Below are positions 36,157 to 47,066 of a stretch of DNA of 64,000 nucleotides, in pieces (within the stretch, counting starts at the first letter, position 1; every line of letters begins with the position of its first letter). The stretch is from Alentia gelatinosa (lineage: Eukaryota > Annelida > Polychaeta > Phyllodocida > Polynoidae). Location: the NCBI GenBank assembly GCA_950022655.1, contig OX465583.1, forward strand, positions 35,243,360 through 35,307,359. The letters run 5' to 3'. Under the pieces are notes generated by a model. It had not been told where the DNA came from and made no database searches. It saw only the letters and a list, made by a program, of their open reading frames with translations. A program made the translations under genes and the position numbers.

Positions 36157-37045
36157 GGCCCCCTCGACGCGCCAGAACCACCTCATTCAGGCCCAGGCCT
36201 ACGTGCGTTTCGCCGTCTCATCAGGATTCGACCCTCGCTGGCCGACCGTTGCCTACGGGGCCCTCTACACCCAGGCCCTAGCCAATTCATTTCGGGCCCC
36301 GGCGACGGCCGCCAACTATCTATCAGGAGCCCGGACCTGGATACGCCGCCATGGCGGGGACCCGGCACCGCTTTTTGCGGACGAGGTCCTCGCGGTTCAG
36401 CGCGGTACCAGGCGCCTCTCCACCCACATCCCGGCACCCGCCCCTGCAGTTCGCCTTCCAGAACTCCGGCACGTGCTTCTCTACTTATCCAGGGCCGGGC
36501 CCTCGGCCCTCGTCCTCCGGGCGGCACTCCTCATTGCGTATTTCACCTTTCTACGGGCCTCGAACCTCGTGTCCCCGTCGTTGACCTCGTGGGGCGGCCC
36601 CCACACCCTACAGCGAGCGGATATACAACCCCAGCATGGACTCCTCAGGATCCACGTGAGATCGACTAAAACACGGTCACGTGCGGCCCCCCCTCACGTG
36701 GTCGATCTCCCGCGCTTGGCGGATCCGCTGATCTGCCCGGTAGACGCCTATACCAACTACGTCGCGGCCGTTCCGGCCTCTCCACGGGCGCCAGCGTTCA
36801 TCCTTTCATCATCAACCCCTTTGACCTCTCGGCCGTTGTGCGCCGTCATGCGTGCTGCCCTGGCGGCCGTAGGATTCCCGGCGGCCGAGAGAGTGACACT
36901 CCACTCATTGAGGAGGGGGGCAGTCCACGATGCCGTGGCTGCGGGGGTTCCCCAGAGTGTCATCTCACATCATGGCACCTGGAACAGTGCCACGGGCATT
37001 AGGCCTTACTTACCCCCGTCGGGAAGGACGTCGCTCCCTTCCTGA
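36080..37045 (+). CDS. tyrosine recombinase of the Ngaro-like element
   Basis: This 321-codon frame overlaps the end of the reverse transcriptase frame by 77 bases in the +1 phase. A stop codon lies immediately before its ATG, fixing the earliest AUG start, so frameshifting or reinitiation might be used for expression. Residues 20-115 resemble the helical N-terminal core-binding domain of phage-integrase-like recombinases. The C-terminal catalytic domain shows box I Arg159 in FLRASN, a candidate hairpin Lys197 in RSTKTR, H275-x-x-R278 in HSLRRG, the HHGTW group (298-301) and nucleophile Tyr310 in IRPYLP. All expected catalytic residues are present. The enzyme is expected to join the circular DNA copy into the genome, replacing the integrase of LTR elements. 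Confidence 0.94.
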   Translation: MFLLPSDLGTGTPLHAQMMASLASAEAPSTRQNHLIQAQAYVRFAVSSGFDPRWPTVAYGALYTQALANSFRAPATAANYLSGARTWIRRHGGDPAPLFADEVLAVQRGTRRLSTHIPAPAPAVRLPELRHVLLYLSRAGPSALVLRAALLIAYFTFLRASNLVSPSLTSWGGPHTLQRADIQPQHGLLRIHVRSTKTRSRAAPPHVVDLPRLADPLICPVDAYTNYVAAVPASPRAPAFILSSSTPLTSRPLCAVMRAALAAVGFPAAERVTLHSLRRGAVHDAVAAGVPQSVISHHGTWNSATGIRPYLPPSGRTSLPS

Positions 37046-37061
37046 CTGTAATAATAAGTTT

Positions 37062-37258
37062 GGCATTTATGCCTATGCCCTTTGGCATGAATTCTCACGT
37101 TTGAGAACATTTTCTATTTCAGGGCTATTTACTACGGACACTAAATACTCATGACTTTTCTAAGATTACGATGTTCACATTCCATGTAATCTACAGTTCT
37201 ATGAACGTGTCTTACTGAAATAAATCCCCTGTATTCCAATTCCGCCTCCGTTATAATT
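37062..37258 (+). repeat. B1 split direct repeat
   Basis: 197 bp identical to B2 (offset 379). It starts GGCATTTATGCC just after the recombinase stop codon, carries AATAAA at 37219-37224 as a possible polyadenylation signal, and overlaps A2 by the trinucleotide ATT. Confidence 0.95.
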
Positions 37259-37398
37259 GAGGCTAATTGGAAATTGGCAGTAATTGTACGGGAGGAATGT
37301 GTGGCGCCACCTTGCGCTTACGCGATCATGTCGCAGATGCGCACAGTACTCCACAGAGGGCGCCTCCAGCGATCGTCAAGACAGCGTTTGCTTCGGAA
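37256..37398 (+). repeat. A2 split direct repeat
   Basis: 143 bp identical to A1. The B1/A2 junction is the presumed recombination site of the circular intermediate. A 42-bp spacer separates A2 from B2. Short open frames crossing it are not genes. Confidence 0.95.
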
Positions 37399-37440
37399 CC
37401 CGCCCACCCGCACCGTTTTCGTCAAAGACTCACGTTCTAG

Positions 37441-37637
37441 GGCATTTATGCCTATGCCCTTTGGCATGAATTCTCACGTTTGAGAACATTTTCTATTTCA
37501 GGGCTATTTACTACGGACACTAAATACTCATGACTTTTCTAAGATTACGATGTTCACATTCCATGTAATCTACAGTTCTATGAACGTGTCTTACTGAAAT
37601 AAATCCCCTGTATTCCAATTCCGCCTCCGTTATAATT
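37441..37637 (+). repeat. B2 split direct repeat, right end of the element
   Basis: 197 bp identical to B1, with AATAAA at 37598-37603. The element ends ...TATAATT at 37637 and host AT-rich DNA follows. Confidence 0.95.
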
Positions 37638-37974
37638 ATGAAATATGAGACGTTTTGGGAACTGAACACCTACATATGGTATATGGAGCCTACTTGAACT
37701 GTTCCCTACAGACTAAATAGCCTACTTGTTTATAAAAGAACCTATGTTTTACCACTTCCTTATGGCCGTTTTGCACGAGATTGATGCAATTGGATATTTT
37801 AGATGTAAACTTGAATACTTTTAAAAGAATGGTGAAAATAATATATTTTATACATTTTCCACATATATATTGGTGAGAGCTAAATGGGAATATATGGTTT
37901 TGCCACCCTGTGAGCAATATATTTTCGATGAGAGGTCAAAAACCATGAAAAACGTGTTGGGCTAAGGAGGGGAA

Positions 37975-38410
37975 TTATCTCTGTGCGCGACCCTCATCGC
38001 GGATTTTCCGATTTTACTCATAAAATCTAGGCATTCAAGCACTTTCGTAGTTGGTATTAGTTAGCACATAGATATACCAAGAATATCTGAAAAAAATCAG
38101 TATTCAAATCCAATTTATAACAAAGATATAAGCATAAAACATTATTTGTGCGCGTCCCTCATCGTGTGCGCGGCCCTCATCGTGTGCGCGGCCCTCATCG
38201 CCGTTTTTTCCGATTTTATTCATAGCCTTTTGCTATTTAAAATTTTTTTTATTGGCATGATTTAGCACATAAACATACCAAGAATATTTGAAAAAATCAG
38301 TATTCAAATCCAATTTATAAGAAAGATATATGCAGAAAACGTTATTTGTGCGCGCCCCTCATCGTGTGCGCGACCCTCATCGACGTGTGCGCGCCCCTCA
38401 TCGCTAATTT
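37975..38410. repeat. nested tandem array of GTGCGCGNCCCTCATCG
   Basis: The 17-mer GTGCGCGNCCCTCATCG occurs seven times, at 37983, 38148, 38166, 38184, 38348, 38366 and 38387. Within clusters the spacing is 18 bp (21 bp once). The clusters are embedded in a longer repeat of about 165-200 bp whose shared part reads CAGTATTCAAATCCAATTTA and AAACNTTATTT just before each cluster. The CpG-rich motif contrasts with the AT-rich spacer. It is a two-level tandem repeat, and I recognise no element. Confidence 0.85.
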
Positions 38411-38935
38411 TCCAATTCTATTTATAGCCATACTCTGGTGCCACTTGTCAGCAAGACCCTCTTGACATATCACATCATAACTCCGCGAATTTTTCACTTA
38501 GAAACTCGAGATAAAGACAAGTAAATAGCTATAGACATGAGAATGCTAGTCAGTTACTCTAAATTGTGATTTGAATAAAGGATTATTTCATAATTTGCCG
38601 TTTTCCGTTATCAAGTTCGCCGCGAGTGCAAAAACGGCATGACACACGACGTTTTCACACTCACAGCGAGCAAAAACGGGAAATAATTATATTTTCCCTT
38701 TTATGGATCAAGATATAAACTTACCATCTGTATTCCACATGTCTTTACTGACCTACTGGTCTTTATCTGGAGCTTCTACGTTAGATATTCCCTGAATTAT
38801 GACGTGAGATGCACAGAATATAAGAAACGACGTTACTATAATTGTGACGTCATGAGAAACAATTATGATTGACGTCTGACCTACTTAGGTAAAACGTAAA
38901 TCGCCTGGGGCCTGTCTCATAAAAATGTATTTAAT

Positions 38936-40320
38936 GTAGGTTGAAAATTGTGGTAGTTTTATGTAGTTTGAGGTGGTGTAATATGTTGTAGTGTGAGGTT
39001 GTGTGGTGTAGTGCGACATGGTATAATATGGTGTAGTGTGAGATATAGCATGGTTTACCAGTTATGTACAGTGAGGTGGTGTGGTGTAATGTAAGATGAT
39101 GCAGTATGGGTGTAGTGAGGGATGTTGTGTAATAGGATGTGAAATAGTATAGTGTGATGTAAAGTGAGGTGGTATAGTATGAGGTGTAATATGGCACAGT
39201 GTGAGATAGTGTGGTGCAATGTGAGGTGGTCTAGTGCGAGCTGGTGTAATATGGTGTAGTGTGAGGTTGTGTGGTGTAGTGTGACATGGTATAACATACA
39301 TGGTGTAGTGTAAGATGCAGCATGGTATAGTGTGAGCTGGTGGAGTATTTATATAGAACGTCCTGACCATGCTGTACAAGTTACAGAACAAGATGCTAAT
39401 TTACCATTTGTACGGACCGAGGCGTTATAATATATACTATATACCCAAAATTAAAAAAAAAAATCAACTTCATTTTTCCTAGCAACCAAAATTTTAATAA
39501 ATGTGTATGGCTAGGTGGTCCGTATTTTAGTGTACGGGCCACTGGTCCGTACAGTATTTTTACATCATATGCCAAAACGGTGCATATTTACAGTATATAC
39601 GGCATGGGTATATAGCAAAATGTATAAGGTATAATATGGTGTAGTGTGAGATGTAGCATTGCCTGGTACAGTGTGAGGTGATATGGTGTAGTAAGACATG
39701 GTATAATATGGTGTAATGTGAGATGCAGCATGGTGTAGTGTGAGATGGTATGGTGTAATGTAAGGTGGTTTAATATGGTGTAGTGTGAGGTGGTGTGGTG
39801 TAGTATGACATGATGTAATATGGTGTAGTGTGAGATTAGCATGGTATATTGTGAGATGGTGTGATGTAAAGAGGTATAATATAGTGTAGTGTGTGATGGT
39901 GTAGTATGATGTTTGACATAGTATGGTGTGGTGTAACATGCGGTGGTGTAGTGTGAGGTGGTCTAATATGGTACTGTGTGAGGTCGTGTAATGTATCATG
40001 ACATGGTATAATATGGTATTGTGTGAGATGTGGCATGGTTAAGTGTGAGGTGGTGTGGTGTAATGTAAAGTGGTGTAATATGGTGTAGTCTGGGATGGTG
40101 TTAGAGGATGTCTGACAGAATGGCATGGTGTAATACAAGGTTGTGTGGTATATGGTATGATATGAGGTGATTTGATGTGGTGTAGTTTAATGTGACATGG
40201 TGTAGTGTTGTGTAATATAAAGTGGTGTAGTGTGGTGTAGTGTTGGATGGTGTAATATGGTGACCAGGTGTACTGTAAGGTGGTGTGGTGTAGTGTGAGG
40301 TGGAGTTATTGTATTGATGG
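38936..40320. repeat. long GT-rich minisatellite, GGTGTAGTGTGAGRTG-type unit
   Basis: Roughly 1.4 kb of diverged units built from TGGTGTAGTGTGAG, TGGTGTGGTGTAATG and ATGGTATAATATGG words. The plus strand is almost free of C. A unique-looking AT-rich segment (about 39350-39610) interrupts the array. Minus-strand frames rich in His, Thr, Leu and Tyr, up to 144 codons, are repeat artefacts. Confidence 0.9.
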
Positions 40321-41465
40321 GTGTTTGTGTTGGTGTTGGTGGTGTTGATATTGGTTTTGGTGGGTGCAAGTCAGTCAGTGTTGGTGTTGATTGGTGTTGG
40401 TGGGTGTTGCTGTGGTAGGGTGTTGATTCATGTAGGTATTAATTGGTATTGCTTCATTTAGATGTTGATGGACTTTGCTGTGGGTGTTGCTAAGTGTTAG
40501 TATTGGTGGGTGCTGCTGTAGGTGTTGATCAGTGTTTGTGTTTCTATTGATGGGTGATGATGTTGGTGTTGGTCAGTGTGATGGGTGTTGCTGTGGGTAT
40601 TACTGTGGGTATTACTGTGGGTGGGTGTTGCAGGGGGAGTTGATTTATAAAGGTGTTAATAGATATTACTTAGGATGTTGGTTCATGTAGCTGTTGGTCT
40701 GTGTTGGTCAGTGTTACTAGGTGTGAGTGTTACTGCCTTCTGCTGTGGTTGTTGATGGGTGTTGGTGCTGGTGGGTGTTGATTGGTGTCATTGTTGGTGT
40801 TGATTGGTGTTGGTGGGTGTTGATATGGGTGGGTGTTACTTGGTGTTGCAAATGGTGGGTGCTACTGTGGGTGTTGATTCATTAAAGTGTTAATGGGTAT
40901 TGCTGTAGGTGTTGATTCATGTAGGTGTTGGTCTGTGTTTTTGGGTGTGCTGTGGTTATTGTTGGGTGTTGGTGTTGATGTTGGGGATGTCAGTGGATGT
41001 CAGTGTTTGCGTTGATGTGTTTTGGTGGGTGATGATGTGGGTGGGTGTTGCTGTGGGTGTTGATTGGTGTTGCTGTGGGTGGGTGTGTCTGTAGGTGTTG
41101 AGTCATATAGGTTTTGATGGGTGCTACTGTTGGTGTTGATGGGTGTTTGTGTTTCTGTCCTTGGGTGTTGATGTTGCTGTTGGTCAGTGTGAGTCTGTCG
41201 ATGTATATTGGTGTTGGTTGGTGTTGATGAAAATGGGTATTGCTGTGGGTATTGCTGTGGGTGGGTGTTGCTGTTGGTATTACTGTGGTAGTAGTTGCCG
41301 GGGGGTTGATTATATAGGTGTTAATGGGTATTACTTAGGTGTTGGTGGTAAGTGGCAGTTGGTGTTAGTGGGTGTTGCTGATTGTGTTTGTTGTTATTGA
41401 TCAATGGGTATTGTTGATGTTGGTTAGTGTTTGTGTTGGGGGATGTGACACTCACTGAGACCAAC
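40320..41465. repeat. second GT-rich minisatellite, GGTGTTGNTGTGGGTG-type unit
   Basis: About 1.15 kb composed of GGTGTTG, GGGTGTT, TGATTGGTGTTGGTG and GCTGTGGGT words with 6-8 bp sub-periodicity and a looser higher-order pattern. It directly abuts the first GT-rich array, but the unit is different. Val/Gly/Leu-rich open frames on the plus strand come from the repeat. Confidence 0.9.
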
Positions 41466-41852
41466 ACCCATATTGCTGTTGATAGGTGTTGATGAGTGTT
41501 ATTCAGCCAAATTCCATATCATAACCCATCGATACCTTTACTTTGAAATACTATTTATAGAAAATACCATAAAAAAATCGGTTTTTGTCAACGTTTCATG
41601 AGAAATGACCATATATGTGAGCTATCTAAACTGTATGCCTTGAACCTCCCATGTTCGATACCTTGATATCTATGCATCATGCAGTCTTAATTATTGGGGG
41701 ATTCTAGAAAACCTCTCTGAACTCACGAACGGTGGTGTTCACCATTTTAAAAATTTTCTGCCCAGACGAGTGCTCAAAGAATACAATCTGTGTATGGGTC
41801 ATTATAATCGTAGGTGAACAAAGAATTAGATAAAGAAGGTTTTGTGATAGTG

Positions 41853-42201
41853 GTTGCTAAGCAATGCATATTTTTTAAAGTGGTTGCTAGGCAGATAAAC
41901 AAAAGGAAGGTTTGTTGCTAGGCACCCACTCCGGTTTACAAAACAACCATTCACAACAATGAATTCCACAGAGTTGTTTTAGTAGAGGTAGGTTATATCA
42001 GAATTACTCAAAGAGTCCTACAAATTGCTGTTGCTAGGGAAATTGTAACAGTTGCACATGGTTGCCAAGTAACAGATTCAGTTTGGAATGAATATTGAAT
42101 CCATATTAAAGTATTCCATGTTGTTCAAATATCAATAGCTATACAAACTCAAGTACAATATCTGGTAAATTCACCCCCCCCCCCCAAAAAAAAACAAAAA
42201 A

Positions 42202-42237
<36 letters not shown>

Positions 42238-42499
42238 ACAAAAAAAAACCACCAATTCAGACAATTTCCATGAAAACGGCAACCAAGGTAACACTTTTCT
42301 AGAATGTATGCACAATTGTATTTTCTAAATGAACCATGAGCCCTACTTTTGATTTCATACTTTGATTAACAATTCTTATGCTGTATTAGACTGTTATGAA
42401 CTACCTCTTATAATGCATTAAAAAGGTGGTATCCAGGTGCCTAGTGAGTCTGAAGTGGGGCATATATGGTACCCAACTTTGACCGGTTGCCATGGCAAC
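41853..42499. promoter_or_regulatory. cluster of X-box (RFX-type) motifs
   Basis: GTTGCTAAGCAAT (41853), GTTGCTAGGCAG (41883), GTTGCTAGGCACC (41914), GTTGCTAGGGAAA (42030), GTTGCCAAGTAAC (42061) and the perfect palindrome GTTGCCATGGCAAC (42486-42499) resemble the X-box bound by RFX factors (GTNRCC, 0-3 N, RGYAAC). Only some match fully. Six in about 650 bp is dense. They may be copies inside an old repeat rather than a working enhancer. Confidence 0.45.
42174..42252. repeat. poly-C / A-rich / (CAA)n simple-repeat block
   Basis: A C run of about 12 is followed by A-rich sequence, about ten consecutive CAA triplets and another A run. Confidence 0.9.
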
Positions 42500-45400
42500 A
42501 GTTTTTATATTTAATGGTACCCACCTATATCATAGATAACCCTTACTCAAAGGCTTTCACTGCCTAACTGGGTTTGGTCCTACTATCAAATTTAATTTTT
42601 ACCCCATCTGAGGCCATTTGCATCGATTTCATGCAAAACAGCCTTATATACATATATATATACGTATGTGTGTATGTTGGTATGTAGGTATACACATACG
42701 TATGTGATGTACATTTTGTACATGTGTACACATGTTGTGTACCTTACTGTACACCAATGTTTTGATAAAGAAATGAACAATATAAGAACTAAAAAATGAA
42801 ATTGTATGTGTTCCCAGATATCAACCTCAATTCACATAAACATACAATCATTTAAGATTAAAGTCCATTCGCATGTATATCAAGTATATCCTCAAAATGG
42901 GGACAATATGATATTTATACTGTAGTAGGAGGCAGCTTGCTTTCAGTATTGGCAGCTATACCGCTATGTTCTTGGTAACTGACGGCAGGAAATGGTCTAA
43001 AAAGGTGTTAGTGTCATCAAAACAAGGACAACATTTTCTCAGATCTTCTTAATGGAGACTGCGCCTTTTAATAGAGATAAACCCTCTGAAAGTGAGAGTA
43101 TATAACAGGTTGTCGTCCTGGATTTTTTCTCATACAATTCATGATATTAATACTTGAACCTAGGACCTCGGAAAATTGACTAATTTTAGTGTGCTTAATG
43201 AATGCATGTACACTGTATGTCGAAATTGTTTCCAGATACTTGTTATGTAATGTTCTGCTTGCATGCATAATCATTTCACGCTGGGGTATACATTGCTCCA
43301 CATATGATCAACATTTACTAGGAGATTCTACTATGAAACATTCTGATCCTGAAATAACGAAAGCCAAGCCTATTCAAGTCGCAAACCCCCTTTACTCCAC
43401 CAGCCTTGTATTTTCAAGTATAATCCTCAATTGACAGCCCATATAATGTGTATATGATTATGGAAATTAGCCAAACATTGTACGTCAAGACGGAGAGTAG
43501 GTGAGAAAATGTTACGTGCTGTCAAGGACAAGCTCCCATGTCTACAAGTCGCGGGGAAGGTTTATTTCTATATAGTCATCTGCACAGGTGATCACCGCAC
43601 TTTGCTAGTGTATGTTAGTATCAGATGCAGGTTGTCAATTGGCATATTATCACCCAGAACATGACGTATAGACATTAATGTACGGTTTTCGCAGTGGCAG
43701 CTATACAAATGAGCTCGCAATACACGTTAAAGAGAACATCCGGTAGTGTCTGATAGCTGCAGCGCCAAATAGTTACTCACTTTCGGGGAAAGTCTGAGCA
43801 GACGACATTTTTCAGAGAGCGTGTTGTACCAGCGAGTTGCCTCACAACTAGAGGTTTTAATCGCCGGACGCGTCAGGCCCCTACATAAATGTCATTACTC
43901 TGCCTGGCCCTGCATGTAAACACCTGCATTAGGACCTCCTATAAAACTAGGACTCAACGTGATAATTTAGGTCATTAACACAGCTATGCACCTCAGGGAT
44001 AATTAGCAAAGTCCATTAATTGATAGACGAGTACCTCGGGAAGTGCAAAATCACACGGGGCTAAAGAAAAAGAAGTGTGTTTATAATACGCATTTACATT
44101 AAGTAAAAGAAATACTCTGATGAGGACAAAATTACTGTTGAGGGAAGTAGGTAATCATACTGGTATAATCCGATGATTATCAACCATTTCTCAGTAAAAA
44201 GTGGGCTTGTCATGCATCCCCTCACACATTTAAGTGTTTAGATACATCATGGCTATTTACACATGGTATTCTCTGGTGTATAACCCAGGTTGTTACCATG
44301 GCGAGAAACATTCGGAAAAGATGATATTTTTATCATTATTGCGAATATTGGCCGCCTTAACGCTCGATCAATACAAAAAGAGAAGCAATATTGCATGAAT
44401 GTGTAAGAACCATTGACAATCTACTATTATTGGATTCTTTCTATTGAAACATCGTAGTGTACATCGAAACTATCTAATATAGAAATAACAATATTATCCC
44501 AAAAAAAAAGATAGTTCGCTACAATAAACTCCCATGTGACCAAATTACAATGGATGCTGCTGAATTTAGGAGACAAGAACTGGGCAGGTGTCTGGTCGTT
44601 TAAGAGGCCGTAACTCGATGTGAAATATTGCTCGTTGGTCGTCTCCTGTAGCATACATCATTATAACCGACAGGTGGGCAGCCTTGGGCGTCATTTAGAG
44701 TTAATCTTCATATACGATGACACACTTTTCTACATGCATTCTGAAATAAACCACTCATCCTGCAGATTCTTAATATTTTGTTTTTATTTTGGATGATACT
44801 TGGTAAAAGATGATGAAAATATATTCACATTTAGAGGAATAATTTAGATATCTGATATATATATTTCCACCGCAAAACTGTACTAGCTTATCCAAGTAAA
44901 ACTAACAGCATGTCAACTGTTTTGCACTTTCGCTATGATGAATATTTACACAGCTACATGTAAATTATAAACGAACTAAGCTCCATGCACGCGAGTAGAG
45001 AGTTTATCCAGTAAAACATTTTAACCGTCCACCTGGATCGGTTAAAGTTTTACCAGCTGGCTCGTATTGACCTGTTCCCTGTTAGTATTAGTGGTGATTC
45101 AGCGAACTCAATATGCCAAACTCACCAATAATAACGTAATACCGTCGCAGAGTGCAAAAGTCAGGAATTACACTTAATTGAGTGGGCGAGCCTTGACTCT
45201 GTTGCCACGTGTGGTCAACCACGTGATTACGTAGGAGGTTTTTGCAAGGTAATCATAACCGTGGCCATTTCTGTGGTCAACCAGGTATCGGTAGCCATTT
45301 TTTTATTTTTTTATTTCTTAATTGCAGGAACAGGAAGGAGTTCATTAGATATTGTCCATTCCATATAAACCTATTCTTTCAAATGTTGTATTGGTTAGAG

Positions 45401-46900
45401 AGAAATATATACTTGGAACATTTTCATACCATATTGATTCAGTATTGTCCTCATTCGTATATTGTTCATTAGTTCACATATCGATAGTTGTAAATGATTT
45501 AATTTCATCCCAGTGCTACTTCAAAGCCAATGCCCAATGGTTCTGTGTTCTGTGGATCTATCCACCGAATGACAGCAGTGTATGTCTGGGATTTTTTTTC
45601 TCTGGTCGCGAGTGCTACACGCAAAGGCAGTCATAACTATACAAGACCAGACAGTCTGTAAAGGATTTCACGAGTCTTAACAGCTCCACTAATCTGAACC
45701 AATCCGAGCCATCCTCCTGAAACACGGCACACAAGCAGACGCCACCAAACCAGACTGTTCTAAACCAGTCCGATCTCATCTTGTCAATGTGCCATCGGCC
45801 GAAAACATGATGACCAGACAGAGACTATAACAAAGTAAGCCAGCTGCTGACAGAAGAGGTTAGGAACAGCTGTGAAGTGAAGAGAAGGATGGTCCAGCAT
45901 TTATCCCCTCCACGCCACACACGCACACCCACCACCAGGTACACAGACCAACAACACCTCGTCCGTCACTCGTGGATGCCCGTGTGGCGACGGCTGAGAC
46001 CGACGGCCACAGAAGACACAGACACAAAGCAAGCACCATATTGGAAAATGGGCCTCTGGGTTACACGTTTTGCCCAGGCAACAAAAACGGCAATGACTGC
46101 TATCCCCCAGTGGCATGGGCGGGCAGTCTGTCTGACTCAGGAACGCACGAGGTATAGATATAACGTGATTTGCGGGGATGTGTCCCATGTGAAAGGTCCA
46201 AAGCAGCCGGAATGAAGAAGCCAAACGTACCCACTGATACTTCAACACCTTGCATTAGAATACTGCTAAAATTGGATTATTATAGCTTTGAATATGTAGT
46301 GCTCTTGTGTATGTACACATAGTTATGGAGTTTGTAGTATATAGAGTTCGCAAGTACTGATACCTGGTTGACAATAGGCATTAAGAATGGAGCAGGTTAA
46401 GGTCCCACTGTGCGGAGAATATAAGCAGGCTAGTAGGCTATATATGGCCTTCTCATATTACTTCCTGTGTATTCAGGACACGACGTCGCGTCACACTAGC
46501 AGGGTCGGGGAACAGACTGACAAATAAAAGTATTCAATTTTCAAATTATACGGATGATATAAGTAGTCCATGTGTAAGTCTTATTGCCCTAAGGCAAAAG
46601 TCCCAAGAGTAGAACTAGATCGTGGAGAGGCCGTACCAGGCCCCCATGGAGTTGCCGGCTGGTTGGCTTACTCCAGGCCGGCGTTATGGTCGCCCGAGCG
46701 TACTCACTATACCTCGGCTCGAAGCTAACACAGAATGGCGAGCGGAACCTAGTTCAAAGAGTGACGACAAAGGTGGCCCGATCTCCCAGCCACATGGCCA
46801 GACTGGCACCTAAACTACTACGAACACACATACCTGGACAATCTGGTTGTACTTCCTTGCCAAAGGTAAAATCCAGTTTCCTGTGGTTATAAGGATGGAC
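42500..46900. other. stretch without a supported gene
   Basis: No gene is supported. A frame at 45972-46157 contains GYTFCPGNKNGNDCYPP and ends near a GAG/GTATAG donor-like site, but the evidence is too thin to call. Two CACGTG E-boxes lie 14 bp apart at 45206-45211 and 45220-45225, with GTGGTCAACCA between them and repeated near 45273. Confidence 0.5.
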
Positions 46901-47022
46901 GATCTAATCACAGGTGTGCCATTCGGGCTGTGTTGTTGTGACGGCTTGCACCCACCTTACACTGGGCCTACACTCCCACCTGACAGTGACGCCTGCTGAC
47001 GAGGTGGGCGGAGCGGGAGGGA

Positions 47023-47066
47023 GACCGACAGGGGGCCGGGAGGGGAACCGGGAGGGGCGGGGAGAG
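47023..47066 (+). repeat. strong G-quadruplex-forming tract
   Basis: Six GGG or GGGG blocks with 1-4 nt loops lie within about 40 bases (GGGGGCCGGGAGGGG, then CCGGGAGGGGCGGGG). The local segment 46980-47180 is markedly GC-rich and purine-biased. Confidence 0.75.

Larger units (their letters stand above)
32706..37637 (+). mobile_element. complete Ngaro-like (DIRS order) tyrosine-recombinase retrotransposon
   Basis: The 4932-bp element has the split-direct-repeat layout A1 (32706-32848), two overlapping frames (32884-36156 and 36080-37045), B1 (37062-37258), A2 (37256-37398), B2 (37441-37637). This order, together with reverse transcriptase plus tyrosine recombinase and no integrase, protease or visible methyltransferase, is the known signature of Ngaro-type elements. 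They are thought to integrate through a circular intermediate cut and joined by the recombinase, so no target-site duplication is expected and none is seen. The trinucleotide ATT is shared by the start of A1, the B1/A2 junction and the end of B2. Both repeat pairs are identical by eye and both frames are intact, so the copy is probably young. It is strikingly GC-rich relative to its flanks. Confidence 0.93.

Noticed and set aside
33240..36186. Numerous antisense and out-of-phase frames of 60-172 codons inside the retroelement
   Set aside because: They are shadows of GC-rich coding DNA, where stop codons are rare in every frame.
36080..37045. Host-gene or phage origin of the recombinase
   Set aside because: It lies inside split direct repeats next to a reverse transcriptase, so it belongs to the retrotransposon.
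32706..37637. Ordinary LTR retrotransposon or retrovirus
   Set aside because: There is no protease, no DDE integrase and no simple LTR pair. The repeats are in A-B-A-B split order and a tyrosine recombinase is present.
37975..38410. CRISPR-like repeat array
   Set aside because: Repeats are head-to-tail at 18 bp without unique spacers of constant length, no cas genes are present, and the genome is eukaryotic.
38931..40369. Several minus-strand frames of 60-144 codons rich in His, Thr, Leu and Tyr
   Set aside because: They are translations of the GT-rich minisatellite in all phases.
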